From NCBI RefSeq assembly GCF_027359675.1, contig NZ_CP114790.1:25414-89413 (forward strand): a stretch of 64,000 nucleotides of DNA. Reading direction: 5' to 3'. The number at the start of each line of letters is the position of its first letter. Within the stretch, counting starts at the first letter, position 1. Positions 9,717 to 18,178 of the stretch are shown piece after piece. Source of the stretch: Roseibium sp. Sym1. GTDB lineage: Bacteria > Pseudomonadota > Alphaproteobacteria > Rhizobiales > Stappiaceae. The notes under the pieces were generated by a model that saw only the letters and a program-made list of their open reading frames with translations, was not told where the DNA came from and searched no databases. Both the position numbers and the translations under genes were made by a program.

Positions 9717-10190
9717 TCAGCTGGAACCAGCATGTCGAGCGGCCAACCACGGAGAAAGAAGTAACAATCCCACGCCACCGACCACGAAAACATCGGCCAT
9801 ATTGAAGGACGGCCAATGTGCTGCGCGTAAGTAGAAGTCAAGGAAGTCAGTCACTGCGCGATATCGCAGCCGATCCGTGACATTTCCGAGAGCACCACCA
9901 ATGATCATTCCATAAGCCAGGGCCTCGAACCTGCTTTCTGCACGGATCAAAAGCACCGACAACCAGACGCAAACGGCAATCGCCAGCCCGACAAGAACAA
10001 ACCAGGGCGCTTCACCCAGCAGTCCAAATGACACGCCGCTGTTCTGCAAGTAAGTAAGATTGAAACCAGGAAAGACGGAGACACTGGGTGTCAAACTAGC
10101 TTTGTTTGCGACGATAATCGACTTCGATACCTGATCCACAAAGAACGCAATTGCAACGCCTGCCAACCCGACCAGCAGAATTGGTCTCAT
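9717..10190 (-). CDS. lspA: Prolipoprotein signal peptidase (signal peptidase II), PbrC-like context
   Basis: 157-aa integral membrane aspartic protease that cleaves signal peptides of lipoproteins. Four hydrophobic segments are visible. The two catalytic aspartates lie in GNVTDR and FNMADV, and NSGVSFGL is the conserved loop. Most LspA have an aliphatic residue where this one has Thr in GNVTDR. Plasmid-borne lspA copies occur in lead and cadmium operons (PbrC), and this one ends an operon preceded by a MerR-type promoter, so it is probably such an accessory copy. It lies 22 bases after the DUF411 gene. Confidence 0.92.
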   Translation of the reverse strand: MRPILLVGLAGVAIAFFVDQVSKSIIVANKASLTPSVSVFPGFNLTYLQNSGVSFGLLGEAPWFVLVGLAIAVCVWLSVLLIRAESRFEALAYGMIIGGALGNVTDRLRYRAVTDFLDFYLRAAHWPSFNMADVFVVGGVGLLLLSPWLAARHAGSS

Positions 10191-10212
10191 CTTTGCTATC
10201 CTTTAGGTGCAC

Positions 10213-10668
10213 TCAATTGCTGGCATAACTCGCGAAGATTTCCGTCGAACCGTCCCGCTGAATGAGGAACACATCATAGGCTTCTCGCACGTCACTCTGG
10301 TCCATGCCCGGTGAGCCGAGCGGCATCTCGGGCACGGCGAGACCAATCGCGTCTGTACGTTCTGATAGCAGACGGCCAATATCGGTCGCTGGCACATGAC
10401 CCTCGATTACATAGCCGTCAACAAGTGCCGTGTGGCAAGAGGCCATTCGCTGGGGCACGCCATTGTCGATCTTGAACCGCGTCAACGGTCCGGCAAACAT
10501 GTCCTCGCCGGTCGTATTGAAACCATTTTCCTCAAGATGCTCCATCCAAGCCAGGCAACAGCCGCAACCGTTGGTCTTGCGGACCTCGACTAGACTTTGG
10601 TCAGCGAAAGCCTGCGTAGATGACGACAATGCAAGAGTGAACATGAGAGCAGTGAGACATTTTTTCAT
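10213..10668 (-). CDS. DUF411 periplasmic metal-binding protein
   Basis: 151-aa DUF411 family protein. The start MKKCLTAL at 10668 gives a clean signal peptide ending at STQAFA; a longer open frame upstream adds 55 unrelated residues. The family signature KTNGCGCCLAWMEHLEENGF carries a Cys cluster near residue 35, with later conserved MASCHTALVDGYVIEGHVPA. DUF411 proteins are usually linked to copper handling. A 183-base gap separates it from the SCO gene upstream, so a second promoter could exist there. Confidence 0.88.
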   Translation of the reverse strand: MKKCLTALMFTLALSSSTQAFADQSLVEVRKTNGCGCCLAWMEHLEENGFNTTGEDMFAGPLTRFKIDNGVPQRMASCHTALVDGYVIEGHVPATDIGRLLSERTDAIGLAVPEMPLGSPGMDQSDVREAYDVFLIQRDGSTEIFASYASN

Positions 10669-10851
10669 GGAGCAGAGCCTTTTCGTTATGGATCGAATGC
10701 ACTTATAGCCAAGAAGCGGTGATGCGGTTTGGGGATGCCGGCACTGTTCGCTTGCAGCCCGGGGAGCATCCGTTAAGACGCTCCTTGAGTATGGATCAGT
10801 TTGGCGAGTGGACCGTTGAAGCCACACCGACATTCATCAGATACCTCTTGC

Positions 10852-11478
10852 TCATTGAGGCACTTCCTCTTTTTCAGTCATTGCGCGGCGAATTTTGGGC
10901 ACTGCGGTTTCTCGGGTCTCGTGGTAGTCGATAGCCCCAGAAAACTGACCGTCTGCTTTGAACAAGAAGACGCTCGCGGTATGGTTCATGGTGTAGTCTT
11001 CACCGTCTGTCGGTACCTTTTCATAGGTGACCCGGAACATATCTGCCGCTACCGCGATTTGCTCATTCGTTCCGGTCCAACCCCGGATGTTCGCGTCAAA
11101 GTAACCCACATACTCAGCCATTGCGTCGACGGTATCGCGTTCGGGGTCAACTGTAATGAAAATCACATTAAGTTGGTCCGAGTCCTCGCCCATCATCTCA
11201 AGCCAACTCGATATGTCCGAGAGCGTGGTGGGGCAAACGTCGGGACAGAAAGTGAAACCGAAAAACACCATCGTCGCGCGGCCGGTTAGGACTTCAGGGC
11301 CCACCGCGTTTCCTGCGTGGTCAGTGAGCCGAAACTCCATCGCAGGAAAATCAAGGGGACGCCGATCGGAAGGTTCCGGTGCACCCGGACCATCGACACG
11401 CCACCAGCCGACGAAAAGAATAAAGCTGATTGCCGCGACGCCAAGCACGCCATACTCAAGCAAACGCCGTTGCCGCAT
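10852..11478 (-). CDS. SCO1/SenC-family copper/thiol protein
   Basis: 208-aa SCO family thioredoxin-fold protein that delivers copper to the CuA site of cytochrome oxidase or acts as a thiol reductase. It has an N-terminal membrane anchor (residues 8-26), the metal/thiol motif CPDVC in FFGFTFCPDVCPTTLSD, and the distal copper-ligand His in MNHTASVFLF. Its start overlaps the stop of the PCuAC gene by one base (TGATG). This fits the pairing of SCO with PCuAC in CuA assembly. Confidence 0.92.
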   Translation of the reverse strand: MRQRRLLEYGVLGVAAISFILFVGWWRVDGPGAPEPSDRRPLDFPAMEFRLTDHAGNAVGPEVLTGRATMVFFGFTFCPDVCPTTLSDISSWLEMMGEDSDQLNVIFITVDPERDTVDAMAEYVGYFDANIRGWTGTNEQIAVAADMFRVTYEKVPTDGEDYTMNHTASVFLFKADGQFSGAIDYHETRETAVPKIRRAMTEKEEVPQ

Positions 11479-11942
11479 CAGCTCTCGGGTCCACGTGCGG
11501 CGATGCCAAGGATTGGAATCTCGACTGTTACTTCACCACCATCGGAAAAAGCCAGGGTCATAAGGAAACTTTCACCCTCGGTCATTTTCCGTTGCAGCCC
11601 CATCAGCATCGCATGAAGTCCTCCTGGTTCCAGAATCACTGCTTTTCCCGGAGCAATTTCGATTTCGCCGACAGGCGTCATGGAGCTCACACCTTGGTTA
11701 GTCGTTGATGTCCGGTGAATTTCAGGTTTCAGCGCAATATCCGTACCAATGCTTCTCAGCGTTACTGCAAGGTCGCCGGTATTACGGATTTTCATGTAGG
11801 CCACACCGGGACGACTGGTACCGATGGATGCGCGAGACCATGCATCCTCAATTAGCACTTTGTCTGAGCCTGCCACGGAGGCGGCAGAGAACCCTATGAT
11901 TATTACGAGTGCGGCCAGCGTTTGGGACAGTACCATTCTCAT
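11478..11942 (-). CDS. PCuAC-family periplasmic copper chaperone
   Basis: 154-aa secreted protein (signal ending near SAASVAGSD) of the PCuAC/DUF461 family. The copper-ligand pattern is present: His in KPEIHRTS, a Met in SSMTPVG, and His-x-Met in GGLHAMLM. PCuAC feeds Cu(I) to SCO and CuA. It lies between the DsbA-like and SCO genes, with a 27-base gap upstream and a one-base overlap downstream, in one operon. Confidence 0.9.
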   Translation of the reverse strand: MRMVLSQTLAALVIIIGFSAASVAGSDKVLIEDAWSRASIGTSRPGVAYMKIRNTGDLAVTLRSIGTDIALKPEIHRTSTTNQGVSSMTPVGEIEIAPGKAVILEPGGLHAMLMGLQRKMTEGESFLMTLAFSDGGEVTVEIPILGIAARGPES

Positions 11943-11969
11943 TGCCGTTCTTCCTTTGTAGATCGCTGT

Positions 11970-12629
11970 TCAGTTTTGAACCGCAGCAACTTCCGCCGAA
12001 ACCAGGCGCCGCAGCTCAACATCGCCGAATGGATCCAACGGCTTTCCGTTTACGAAGAATGTTGGTGTCTGCCGCACCCCAACAGCTTCGACGTCCGCAC
12101 GGTCTTGGTTGAGGATCCCAACGACGTCGGGTGCAAGCATTTGTGTACGCGCGGCCTCTGCATCAAGACCTGCGGCCACGGCAATTCCGAGTATCAAACC
12201 TGGCTGTGGGGAGCCGTGCGAAGCCCACCTGGGCTGTTCGCGCAAAACAGCCTCCAGCACAGGCTCGAAGACACCTTGCATTCGTGCGGCTTCGAGGATT
12301 CGGATTGCTTCTTCTGATGCCGCACCGTGAAATGGCGTGTAACGCATCACGACACGAACCGCGGGTTCATGCTGCGCCAAGAGGTCTTTCACAATTGGAT
12401 GAAACGCGCGACAGGCCTCACAGGCGGGGTCGAAGAACTCGACAATTGTGACCGGTGCGTTTTCTGGCCCAAGGACTGGTGAGTAGGGCCGAACAAGGAC
12501 CTCGTTGCCCTCTGAGACGAGAGATTGGGCACTCTCCAAAGGCGCTTGGCGTTTCACATACCAGGCGGCACCGACGAAGCTGGCACTGCCAAGTGCGAGC
12601 ACAGACAAGATCAAGGCGCGGCGTTTCAT
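11970..12629 (-). CDS. DsbA/DsbG-like periplasmic thiol oxidoreductase
   Basis: 219-aa thioredoxin-fold DsbA family protein. It has an N-terminal membrane anchor or signal (residues 5-23), the active-site motif CEAC in VEFFDPACEACRAFHP near residue 71, and the cis-proline region QTPTFFVNGKPLDPFG. It overlaps the dsbB-like gene by ATGA, a classical pairing in which DsbB reoxidises DsbA. A DsbA/DsbB pair beside SCO and PCuAC suggests redox control of their cysteines. Confidence 0.9.
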   Translation of the reverse strand: MKRRALILSVLALGSASFVGAAWYVKRQAPLESAQSLVSEGNEVLVRPYSPVLGPENAPVTIVEFFDPACEACRAFHPIVKDLLAQHEPAVRVVMRYTPFHGAASEEAIRILEAARMQGVFEPVLEAVLREQPRWASHGSPQPGLILGIAVAAGLDAEAARTQMLAPDVVGILNQDRADVEAVGVRQTPTFFVNGKPLDPFGDVELRRLVSAEVAAVQN

Positions 12630-13048
12630 TTATGTGTCTCCTTGAGTGACAGGGCGGACAACAGGCCGATGAGAGCGAACGCAACGAGCGCCATCAACGG
12701 GATGGGAACGCCGAGGAACAATTGGTCGGAGTCAGTGCAGGAAGGACCGGTTGCAGAGCATGGTTGAATGGGCTCAGGAATTAGGCCTGTATAAAGGCCT
12801 AGGTGCCAGAGTGCGACGGCTCCGCCTCCAACTGCCAACACTAAACCGTAGCGTCCAACTCGGCGGTCATGCCACCAAAGACCAAAACCAAGGACAACAA
12901 CCAGCGGAAACATAAAGGCACGCTGAAACCAACAGAGCACGCAAGGCGTCTGGCCCAACACTTCGCCGATGAACAATACTGCGAGTGTGGCGACGAGTGA
13001 AACGATCCAGGCAAGGACTAGGGCCATCTCTCCGGAAAAGCGGGCCAT
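12626..13048 (-). CDS. DsbB/BdbC-like disulfide bond formation protein
   Basis: 140-aa four-helix membrane protein. The first periplasmic Cys pair lies in QTPCVLCWFQR and the second in IQPCSATGPSC, matching the compact BdbC-type DsbB that passes electrons to quinone. The PVCW/FQRAFMFPL neighbourhood is characteristic. It precedes, and overlaps by four bases, the DsbA-like gene. Confidence 0.9.
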   Translation of the reverse strand: MARFSGEMALVLAWIVSLVATLAVLFIGEVLGQTPCVLCWFQRAFMFPLVVVLGFGLWWHDRRVGRYGLVLAVGGGAVALWHLGLYTGLIPEPIQPCSATGPSCTDSDQLFLGVPIPLMALVAFALIGLLSALSLKETHK

Positions 13049-13052
13049 AAAG

Positions 13053-13292
13053 TCAGATCCCCTCTTCTAGATTGGTGGAGACCTCTTCGCCGGGCATGTC
13101 GTTGAACCAAATGCTATCCCTGACAAATGGCGGTAAATCAATTGCCGGTTTCAAAGGCGCGTTCCGGTCAGAACCGATCGAGGTGTTGATCGTTTGTACC
13201 TTGGTTAACACCGGTGCAAGAATGTCTATCATTGCGTGGGCTTCCGATGGAGCAGCAAGACTTTGGTTGCCAAAAAACACGACCTCCAGCAT
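13053..13292 (-). CDS. Small hypothetical protein, first gene of the MerR-box operon
   Basis: 79-aa open frame ending 4 bases before dsbB and starting about 95 bases downstream of a predicted MerR-type promoter. No domain is recognised. There is no signal peptide or cysteine; the C-terminus is acidic (DMPGEEVSTNLEEG). Position and tight spacing favour a real gene or a leader that couples translation to dsbB, but the sequence itself gives no family. Confidence 0.45.
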   Translation of the reverse strand: MLEVVFFGNQSLAAPSEAHAMIDILAPVLTKVQTINTSIGSDRNAPLKPAIDLPPFVRDSIWFNDMPGEEVSTNLEEGI

Positions 13293-13393
13293 CCGGCACG
13301 CCCTGAAAACCTCAGAGTTTGGACACGTTTGGAGGTCAAACAGTTCGAATGCGGCAAGCGAACCTGACTACTGATTTTACCTTTTTCGGTACT

Positions 13394-13424
13394 CGTATAA
13401 TTCCTAAAGCCACTAGAGGTTCAA
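13394..13424 (-). promoter_or_regulatory. MerR-type promoter for the DsbB-to-LspA operon
   Basis: On the minus strand, TTGAAC (13419-13424) and TATACG (13394-13399) are separated by 19 bases, the long spacer typical of MerR-activated promoters. The spacer holds an imperfect dyad with arms CCTCTAG and CTTTAGG. It faces the minus-strand operon and is 110 bases upstream of the divergent merR-like gene. Confidence 0.75.
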
Positions 13425-13534
13425 GCTCTCTTTTGGGGACGTGCTTGATTGTCGCGCGGATGCAATTGGCTTAGGTTCGGCGCTGCTGAAAGTCCTTTTT
13501 GGCCCGTACACTTTGGTATTTGGATAACTAACCC

Positions 13535-13963
13535 ATGCTCTCGATCGGCGGTCTTGCAAAGAAAACAGGCACGAAAGTGCAGACTATTCGCTATTACGAA
13601 CAGATCGGGCTTCTACCAGAACCGGACCGTACTGAAGGGGGACAGAGACGCTATAGTAATGAGCAACTCGACAAACTTTCATTTATTCGCCATTCGCGGC
13701 AGCTTGGTTTTTCATTGGAAGCAATCCGGGAGCTCCTGGACCTCTGCGATCATCCCAACCGGCCCTGCGACATGGCAGATGCCATTGCACGTCGGCAGCT
13801 TAAGCAGGTGGAGCAGCGCATAGCGCGTTTACAGGCACTTCACACAGAATTGAAGCGAATGGTCTATGAATGCAGCGGTGGCCGCACAGCTGACTGCCGG
13901 GTACTTGAGGTGCTTCGAGACCACTCCGAGTGCCTAACTGATCACGACGAGATCGGAGCGTAG
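13535..13963 (+). CDS. MerR-family metal-responsive regulator (CadR/PbrR/ZntR type)
   Basis: 142-aa MerR activator. The N-terminal winged helix-turn-helix reads IGGLAKKTGTKVQTIRYYEQIGLLPEPDR. A long dimerisation helix follows, then a metal-binding loop with Cys in YECSGGRTADC (spacing like CadR/PbrR C112 and C119) and an upstream Cys in the LCDHPNRPC segment. This pattern predicts response to divalent Pb, Cd or Zn rather than Cu(I). Three MerR-type promoters nearby (13394, 14237, 18179) are its likely targets. Confidence 0.9.
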   Translation: MLSIGGLAKKTGTKVQTIRYYEQIGLLPEPDRTEGGQRRYSNEQLDKLSFIRHSRQLGFSLEAIRELLDLCDHPNRPCDMADAIARRQLKQVEQRIARLQALHTELKRMVYECSGGRTADCRVLEVLRDHSECLTDHDEIGA

Positions 13964-14236
13964 GTATTACTTTGACGGTCATTTCACCGAACTTGCCCGC
14001 CTTTTGATTACTTGGCTCTGATGATAGTCCAATGTCTCACCCTAACGGCTTTCGTCGGTCGAGACCGATATCGGGGCGGTGAGTTCGCAAACTGTATTCC
14101 GAAGACATCACAACGCGCGGATTCCTAGCTGGCTGAGACGGTGGAACAGCCAGAGTGATGGGCGTCGTCGGAATTTTGTCCGTCGACAGGGAGCAACAGT
14201 CGTCGCTTAGAGCCTAGATTTTTTTGTGATCACCTC
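13964..14236. other. Intergenic stretch upstream of the transglutaminase gene
   Basis: No gene is visible between the regulator stop and the promoter at 14237. No clear terminator is seen. The segment probably forms the 3' end of the regulator transcript and the upstream region of the next promoter. Confidence 0.4.
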
Positions 14237-14267
14237 TTGAACCTATAGTGACTATAGAAATTACATT
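14237..14267 (+). promoter_or_regulatory. MerR-type promoter for transglutaminase-CDF operon
   Basis: TTGAAC (14237-14242) and TACATT (14262-14267) lie 19 bases apart. The spacer contains a perfect dyad, CTATAGT and ACTATAG around a single G, closely like PbrR/CadR operators. It is about 30 bases upstream of the transglutaminase-like gene at 14297. Confidence 0.85.
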
Positions 14268-14296
14268 CATCCTCAGTCGATACGAGGAACAATCAT

Positions 14297-15058
14297 ATGC
14301 CCGATGCTGCCCCCCTTCTTGCCGCCTCGCAGTTACTCGATTACAGGGCACCATCCATTGTCCGTCTGACTGAAGATCGGAGCTGGCGTCGTTTGCCTCA
14401 GTACGATCGCATAGGCGCGATCTACGACTTTGTTCGAAACGAAATCGCCTTCGGCTACAATCGGGCGGACAACATTCCCGCGTCTGAAGTACTTCGAGAT
14501 GGATACGGCCAGTGCAACACCAAGGGAACGCTCCTAATGGCGCTATTGCGCGGTGTTGGTATCACTTGCCGCCTGCGAGGGTTCATGATTCACAAGGAGC
14601 TGCAACGTGGTGTCGTCCCGGATTTGATCTTTCCGATCGCACCGCAAGAAATCCTTCACTCCTGGGTCGAGGTCGAGTTCGACGGGAAATGGATTAATCT
14701 CGAAGGCTTCATTCTAGATGACAAATTCTTGAGCGTTCTCCAGCAAAACTTTTCCGGAACCAAGAGCCTGTGTGGCTTCGGTGCGGGCACCGATTGCCTT
14801 GACGCGCCACCGGTTCGCTGGGAGGGGCATGACACCTACATTCAAGAGACGGGCATCGAGCAGGACTTTGGTGTGTTTGAAACGCCGGATCAATTCTATT
14901 CAGAGCACATGCAAAAATTCGGACGAGTGAGAGGCTTGCTTTACCGGTTCATCATACGTCACTGGATGAACACTCGCGTCCGTGCCATTCGATCAGGACG
15001 ATTAAAGCCCAGTAGATCTGCAATCCATGATCACGGAGGTATCGCAGATGCCGCATGA
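14297..15058 (+). CDS. Transglutaminase-like (papain-fold) protein in metal island
   Basis: 253-aa protein with a transglutaminase-like core: catalytic Cys73 in GYGQCNTKGTLL, His121 in EILHSWVEVEFDGKWINLE, and a following acidic residue. No signal peptide or membrane helix is seen, so it is probably cytoplasmic. It starts about 30 bases after a MerR-type -10 box and overlaps the CDF exporter start by 11 bases, so it should be made together with the exporter under metal stress. The substrate is unknown; it could be a peptide or thiol amidase or a protein cross-linker. Confidence 0.8.
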   Translation: MPDAAPLLAASQLLDYRAPSIVRLTEDRSWRRLPQYDRIGAIYDFVRNEIAFGYNRADNIPASEVLRDGYGQCNTKGTLLMALLRGVGITCRLRGFMIHKELQRGVVPDLIFPIAPQEILHSWVEVEFDGKWINLEGFILDDKFLSVLQQNFSGTKSLCGFGAGTDCLDAPPVRWEGHDTYIQETGIEQDFGVFETPDQFYSEHMQKFGRVRGLLYRFIIRHWMNTRVRAIRSGRLKPSRSAIHDHGGIADAA

Positions 15059-15989
15059 CCACCACGGGCATAGTCACGTGCACCTCGATCCTCAAAGCGG
15101 CGACCGCAGAGTCGGCGTGGCAATTTGGGCAAATGGCCTTCTGACGATCGCACAAATAGTGGGCGGCCTCCTTGCCGGAAGCCTTGCACTGATTGCAGAC
15201 GCCTTGCACAATTTTTCAGACATGGCCGCGCTGATTATTGCCTTCGCTGCCCGCAAGATTGCGCGACGCCCTGCGGATGAGCGTATGACATTCGGCTACG
15301 GACGCATAGAAACAGTAGCTGCGCTCATCAATTATACGACCCTTATTATCGTCGGCCTTTACCTAATTTATGAAGGAGGAATGCGCCTGATTGAACCACC
15401 AGACGTCCAGGGCTGGACGGTCGTGATTATCGCAGGGTTTGCTCTCGGCGTAGATGCTTTGACAGCAGCACTGACCTGGTCGATGCAAAAGGGAAGTCAG
15501 AACATTCGTGCCCTGTTCTTGCACAACTTATCGGATGCTCTGGCGTCCGTCGCGGTAATCGTCGGCGGGACCTTGATCATCCTATTCGATATGCGATGGG
15601 TCGACCCCGCTGTTACCATCGGTATTGCGGGCTACATCCTCTATCTGGCAGTGGCGGAGATTGGCGGACCGGTCAGAACGTTGATGTTGGGTAGTCCCCT
15701 GGACATCGCAGGACATGATGTCGTAGATCTACTGCGCGCAACATCTGGGGTTCGCGAGGTACATCATGTACACCTATGGCAGATGGAAGAGAACGCTCCA
15801 GCTCTGGACGCTCATGTAGTCGTCGAAGAAGTTGAGTGGAACCAATTGGAGGCAATCAAGTTGGAGCTGAAAGAAAAACTATCAGATTCCTTCGGCATCG
15901 TTCATACCACTCTGGAGTTTGAGCGCGAGGGCGTGTGCGAAGTGGATGTTCCGTTGTTTGGGCATGATCAATCTTTTAAAGAAACGTGA
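15048..15989 (+). CDS. CDF-family divalent metal exporter (CzcD/ZitB type)
   Basis: 313-aa cation diffusion facilitator that exports Zn, Cd or similar ions by proton antiport. The start at 15048 is chosen because GGAGGT lies 7 bases upstream; a start at 15027 is possible. The N-terminus is His-rich (MPHDHHGHSHVHLD). Six membrane helices carry the metal-site motifs DALHNFSD (helix 2) and LHNLSDALAS (helix 5). The cytoplasmic C-terminal domain includes VREVHHVHLWQ and VVVEEVEW. It is cotranscribed with the transglutaminase-like gene. Confidence 0.93.
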   Translation: MPHDHHGHSHVHLDPQSGDRRVGVAIWANGLLTIAQIVGGLLAGSLALIADALHNFSDMAALIIAFAARKIARRPADERMTFGYGRIETVAALINYTTLIIVGLYLIYEGGMRLIEPPDVQGWTVVIIAGFALGVDALTAALTWSMQKGSQNIRALFLHNLSDALASVAVIVGGTLIILFDMRWVDPAVTIGIAGYILYLAVAEIGGPVRTLMLGSPLDIAGHDVVDLLRATSGVREVHHVHLWQMEENAPALDAHVVVEEVEWNQLEAIKLELKEKLSDSFGIVHTTLEFEREGVCEVDVPLFGHDQSFKET

Positions 15990-16166
15990 CATTCCGCAGT
16001 GAACGCATCGTGCAATTAAATCGGGTCGCCGCGATGTTTAGCAACCGCGGCTTAGTGAGGTGTTAAGGCCATGCGGCTGAACAACGGATCCCAAAGTAAT
16101 CAGGGACAATCTGACAATTTGTCATAAATTGCCCCCGGTATCCTGGATTGCTTGTCGGTTGTCATT

Positions 16167-16835
16167 TCACGACAAAACTACAATCGGTGAGCCAACCGGT
16201 ACGCGTCCATAAAGATCGATAATGTCTTGGTTCATCAATCTGACGCATCCACTGGAAACCGCCGTGCCAATTGTCCAGTATTCCGCAGTTCCATGTAGGC
16301 GATAGAGCGTGTCGCGGTTTCCCTGAAAAATATAAAGCGCGCGTGCACCTAGAGGATTTTCCAACCCGGGAGGCATGCCACCATTCTGCCAACTCCATTT
16401 CTCGAGTTCCGGTTCCCGCTCGATCATTTCGTCCGGCGGCGTCCATTTGGGCCACTCAGTTTTGCGCGCAATCCGAGCCCGTCCTGACCATTCGAATCCG
16501 GCCCGACCTAGCCCCACTCCATATCGCATTGCCTTTTTGTTTTCCTGAACCAGGTAGAGATAAAAGTTTTGCGTATCGACAACAAGTGTGCCCACTTTTT
16601 CAGGAGTGTTGTAATCAACTTGCTGGCGGTAGAAACGCTTTGGAACTTTTTTCAAGTTAATTGCCGGTAGCGGAAACCGCTCGGTTGGCATAGCGCCATA
16701 CATCGATATGTAGGCTGGGTCATCAGAATAAGGCACTGGTTTTATTTGTGCCCTGTCAGAGGCACATCCGCTAACAACGACGCTAGCAAAGCATGCCGAT
16801 CCTGAAAGAAAGGATCTTCTTGAGAGGTAAGTCAT
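16167..16835 (-). CDS. L,D-transpeptidase (YkuD/ErfK family), lipoprotein-like
   Basis: 222-aa exported YkuD-domain protein. The N-terminus combines twin arginines (SRRSFL) with a lipobox-like VVSGCAS. The catalytic signature is HGTAEYW followed by SSGCVRL, with Cys near residue 199. L,D-transpeptidases form 3-3 peptidoglycan cross-links or attach proteins to the wall. It is closely similar in layout to the next gene (17070-17630), suggesting duplication. The surrounding metal genes suggest a role in cell-wall adaptation, which is inference. Confidence 0.9.
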   Translation of the reverse strand: MTYLSRRSFLSGSACFASVVVSGCASDRAQIKPVPYSDDPAYISMYGAMPTERFPLPAINLKKVPKRFYRQQVDYNTPEKVGTLVVDTQNFYLYLVQENKKAMRYGVGLGRAGFEWSGRARIARKTEWPKWTPPDEMIEREPELEKWSWQNGGMPPGLENPLGARALYIFQGNRDTLYRLHGTAEYWTIGTAVSSGCVRLMNQDIIDLYGRVPVGSPIVVLS

Positions 16836-17069
16836 TCAGATACTACTTGTCCTTTTTGGGAAATAGCCAAGACATTTCAGATCAACCGAATAAGGCTTTT
16901 CTATCCATACGTAAAAGCCGATCAAAACGGTCAGATGAAACGCTCGACACATGATCGTCCAAAGCTCGCACTTGGGTTTCTGTCTTCTTGGGCCAATGCA
17001 GCCCTCATTTGTGAAGGCACGCGCCGGATGCAGCCGCGTGCCTGACCGGAGTTTGCCGCTATTGGGTGC

Positions 17070-17630
17070 TCACAAAACGACCACTCTTGTGCCTAAAGGA
17101 ACGCGTTCATAGAGATCTTCAACATGAGCATTGATCATCCGAACGCAGCCGTTAGAGACGGATCGCCCGATCGAGGAAGGTTCGGTGGTTCCATGGATCC
17201 GGTACATGGTGTCCCGACCGTTTCGATAAAGATAAAGCGCCCTTGATCCAAGGGGATTGTTCGGCCCACCAGGGACCCCATTTGCGTATCTCCGATATTT
17301 ACCGGGATCACGGCTTATCATGTTTGCGGTTGGACGCCAGCTAGGCCACTCCGCTTTACGTCTAATAATTGCCTCTCCTTTCAGCGACAACCCCGCTTTG
17401 CCGACACCAATTCCATAGCGTCTCGCCCTGCCGAAACTCTGAACGAGGTAGAGGAAATGATTTTTCGTATCGACAACTATCGTCCCAGAAGGATAGGAAA
17501 AGTATCGTACGGATTGCGGTTCGAATTTGGGGTCAATCTTGAACGGTTTTTTGTCATGTGCATAAGCAGGTACGACAACGGCTCCAACTGCTCCGATGGA
17601 GCCAATAAGTAAATTACGACGGGAAATCAT
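17070..17630 (-). CDS. L,D-transpeptidase (YkuD/ErfK family), Tat-type signal
   Basis: 186-aa exported YkuD-domain protein with signal ISRRNLLIGSIGAVGAVVVPAYA, resembling a Tat signal. The catalytic block reads HGTTEPSSIG then SNGCVRMIN. Both this and the preceding protein share VGTLVVDT/GTIVVDT, FYLYLVQ/HFLYLVQ, GVGLGRAG/GVGVGKAG and NPLGARALY/NPLGSRALY, so they are paralogues. A ribosome-binding site (GGAG) precedes the start. Confidence 0.9.
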   Translation of the reverse strand: MISRRNLLIGSIGAVGAVVVPAYAHDKKPFKIDPKFEPQSVRYFSYPSGTIVVDTKNHFLYLVQSFGRARRYGIGVGKAGLSLKGEAIIRRKAEWPSWRPTANMISRDPGKYRRYANGVPGGPNNPLGSRALYLYRNGRDTMYRIHGTTEPSSIGRSVSNGCVRMINAHVEDLYERVPLGTRVVVL

Positions 17631-17693
17631 CTCTTTTCTCCAGAGTGATACTGACGATTGCAGGAAGCTTTGCAGCGAAGTAGCTGCCTTGTG

Positions 17694-18047
17694 TCAGTAA
17701 CTTCTTGGAGGCCTGTTTTCAGGCTTTGGATCTCTGGAAAAAGGGCCAAGCAACTCAGTATCTCCCAATGCCAATTCCAACTTCAGAAATCTCGCCTCCA
17801 ACGGACCCGCAATTGACACGCAATCGGCTCCACACTTGGCGGGTTTTTGGGACTTTGCTTGCTTGCTCGTGTGATTGCAGCACCTGATGTTATGCGACGT
17901 TAGTGTTTCGGACACGATCGAGGCGGTTTGAATTGCTTTTTGGTCTGGAAGCACTAGCTCCCCGGCAGCCTGGGCAGCACCAATTACGGCAACGGAATGA
18001 AGCGCCGCGTATATCACGATTAGGAAGGTTAACACCCATTTACGCAT
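17694..18047 (-). CDS. Small secreted Cys-rich protein of unknown function
   Basis: 117-aa open frame. The start MRKWVLTF at 18047 gives a good signal peptide (hydrophobic residues 4-25, cleavage after AAQAAG); the frame extends further upstream without support. After the signal it has RCCNHTSKQAK and KCGADC, a Cys/His cluster that could bind metal. It lies between the L,D-transpeptidase and the divergent P-type ATPase. No family is recognised. Confidence 0.5.
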   Translation of the reverse strand: MRKWVLTFLIVIYAALHSVAVIGAAQAAGELVLPDQKAIQTASIVSETLTSHNIRCCNHTSKQAKSQKPAKCGADCVSIAGPLEARFLKLELALGDTELLGPFSRDPKPENRPPRSY

Positions 18048-18178
18048 CCGAGGTGTGTACAGAAAAATTCTCAAGAAATCCATAATTGCGAAAACGGAAA
18101 ATGAAGGTTGAAATGCTGGCACTTTGACGCTTGCACTACGACAAAGCTGACTGATTGAGAAAAGTCCGTCTACACCTC

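Noticed and set aside
9433..9816. 127-residue minus-strand frame overlapping the lspA end
   Set aside because: It overlaps lspA in another frame, has no ribosome-binding site or recognised domain, and runs into the ISNCY end.
14297..15058. Transglutaminase-like protein as a phytochelatin synthase
   Set aside because: The Cys and His context (GQCNTKG, LHSWVEV) matches the general transglutaminase fold, not the PCS family pattern.
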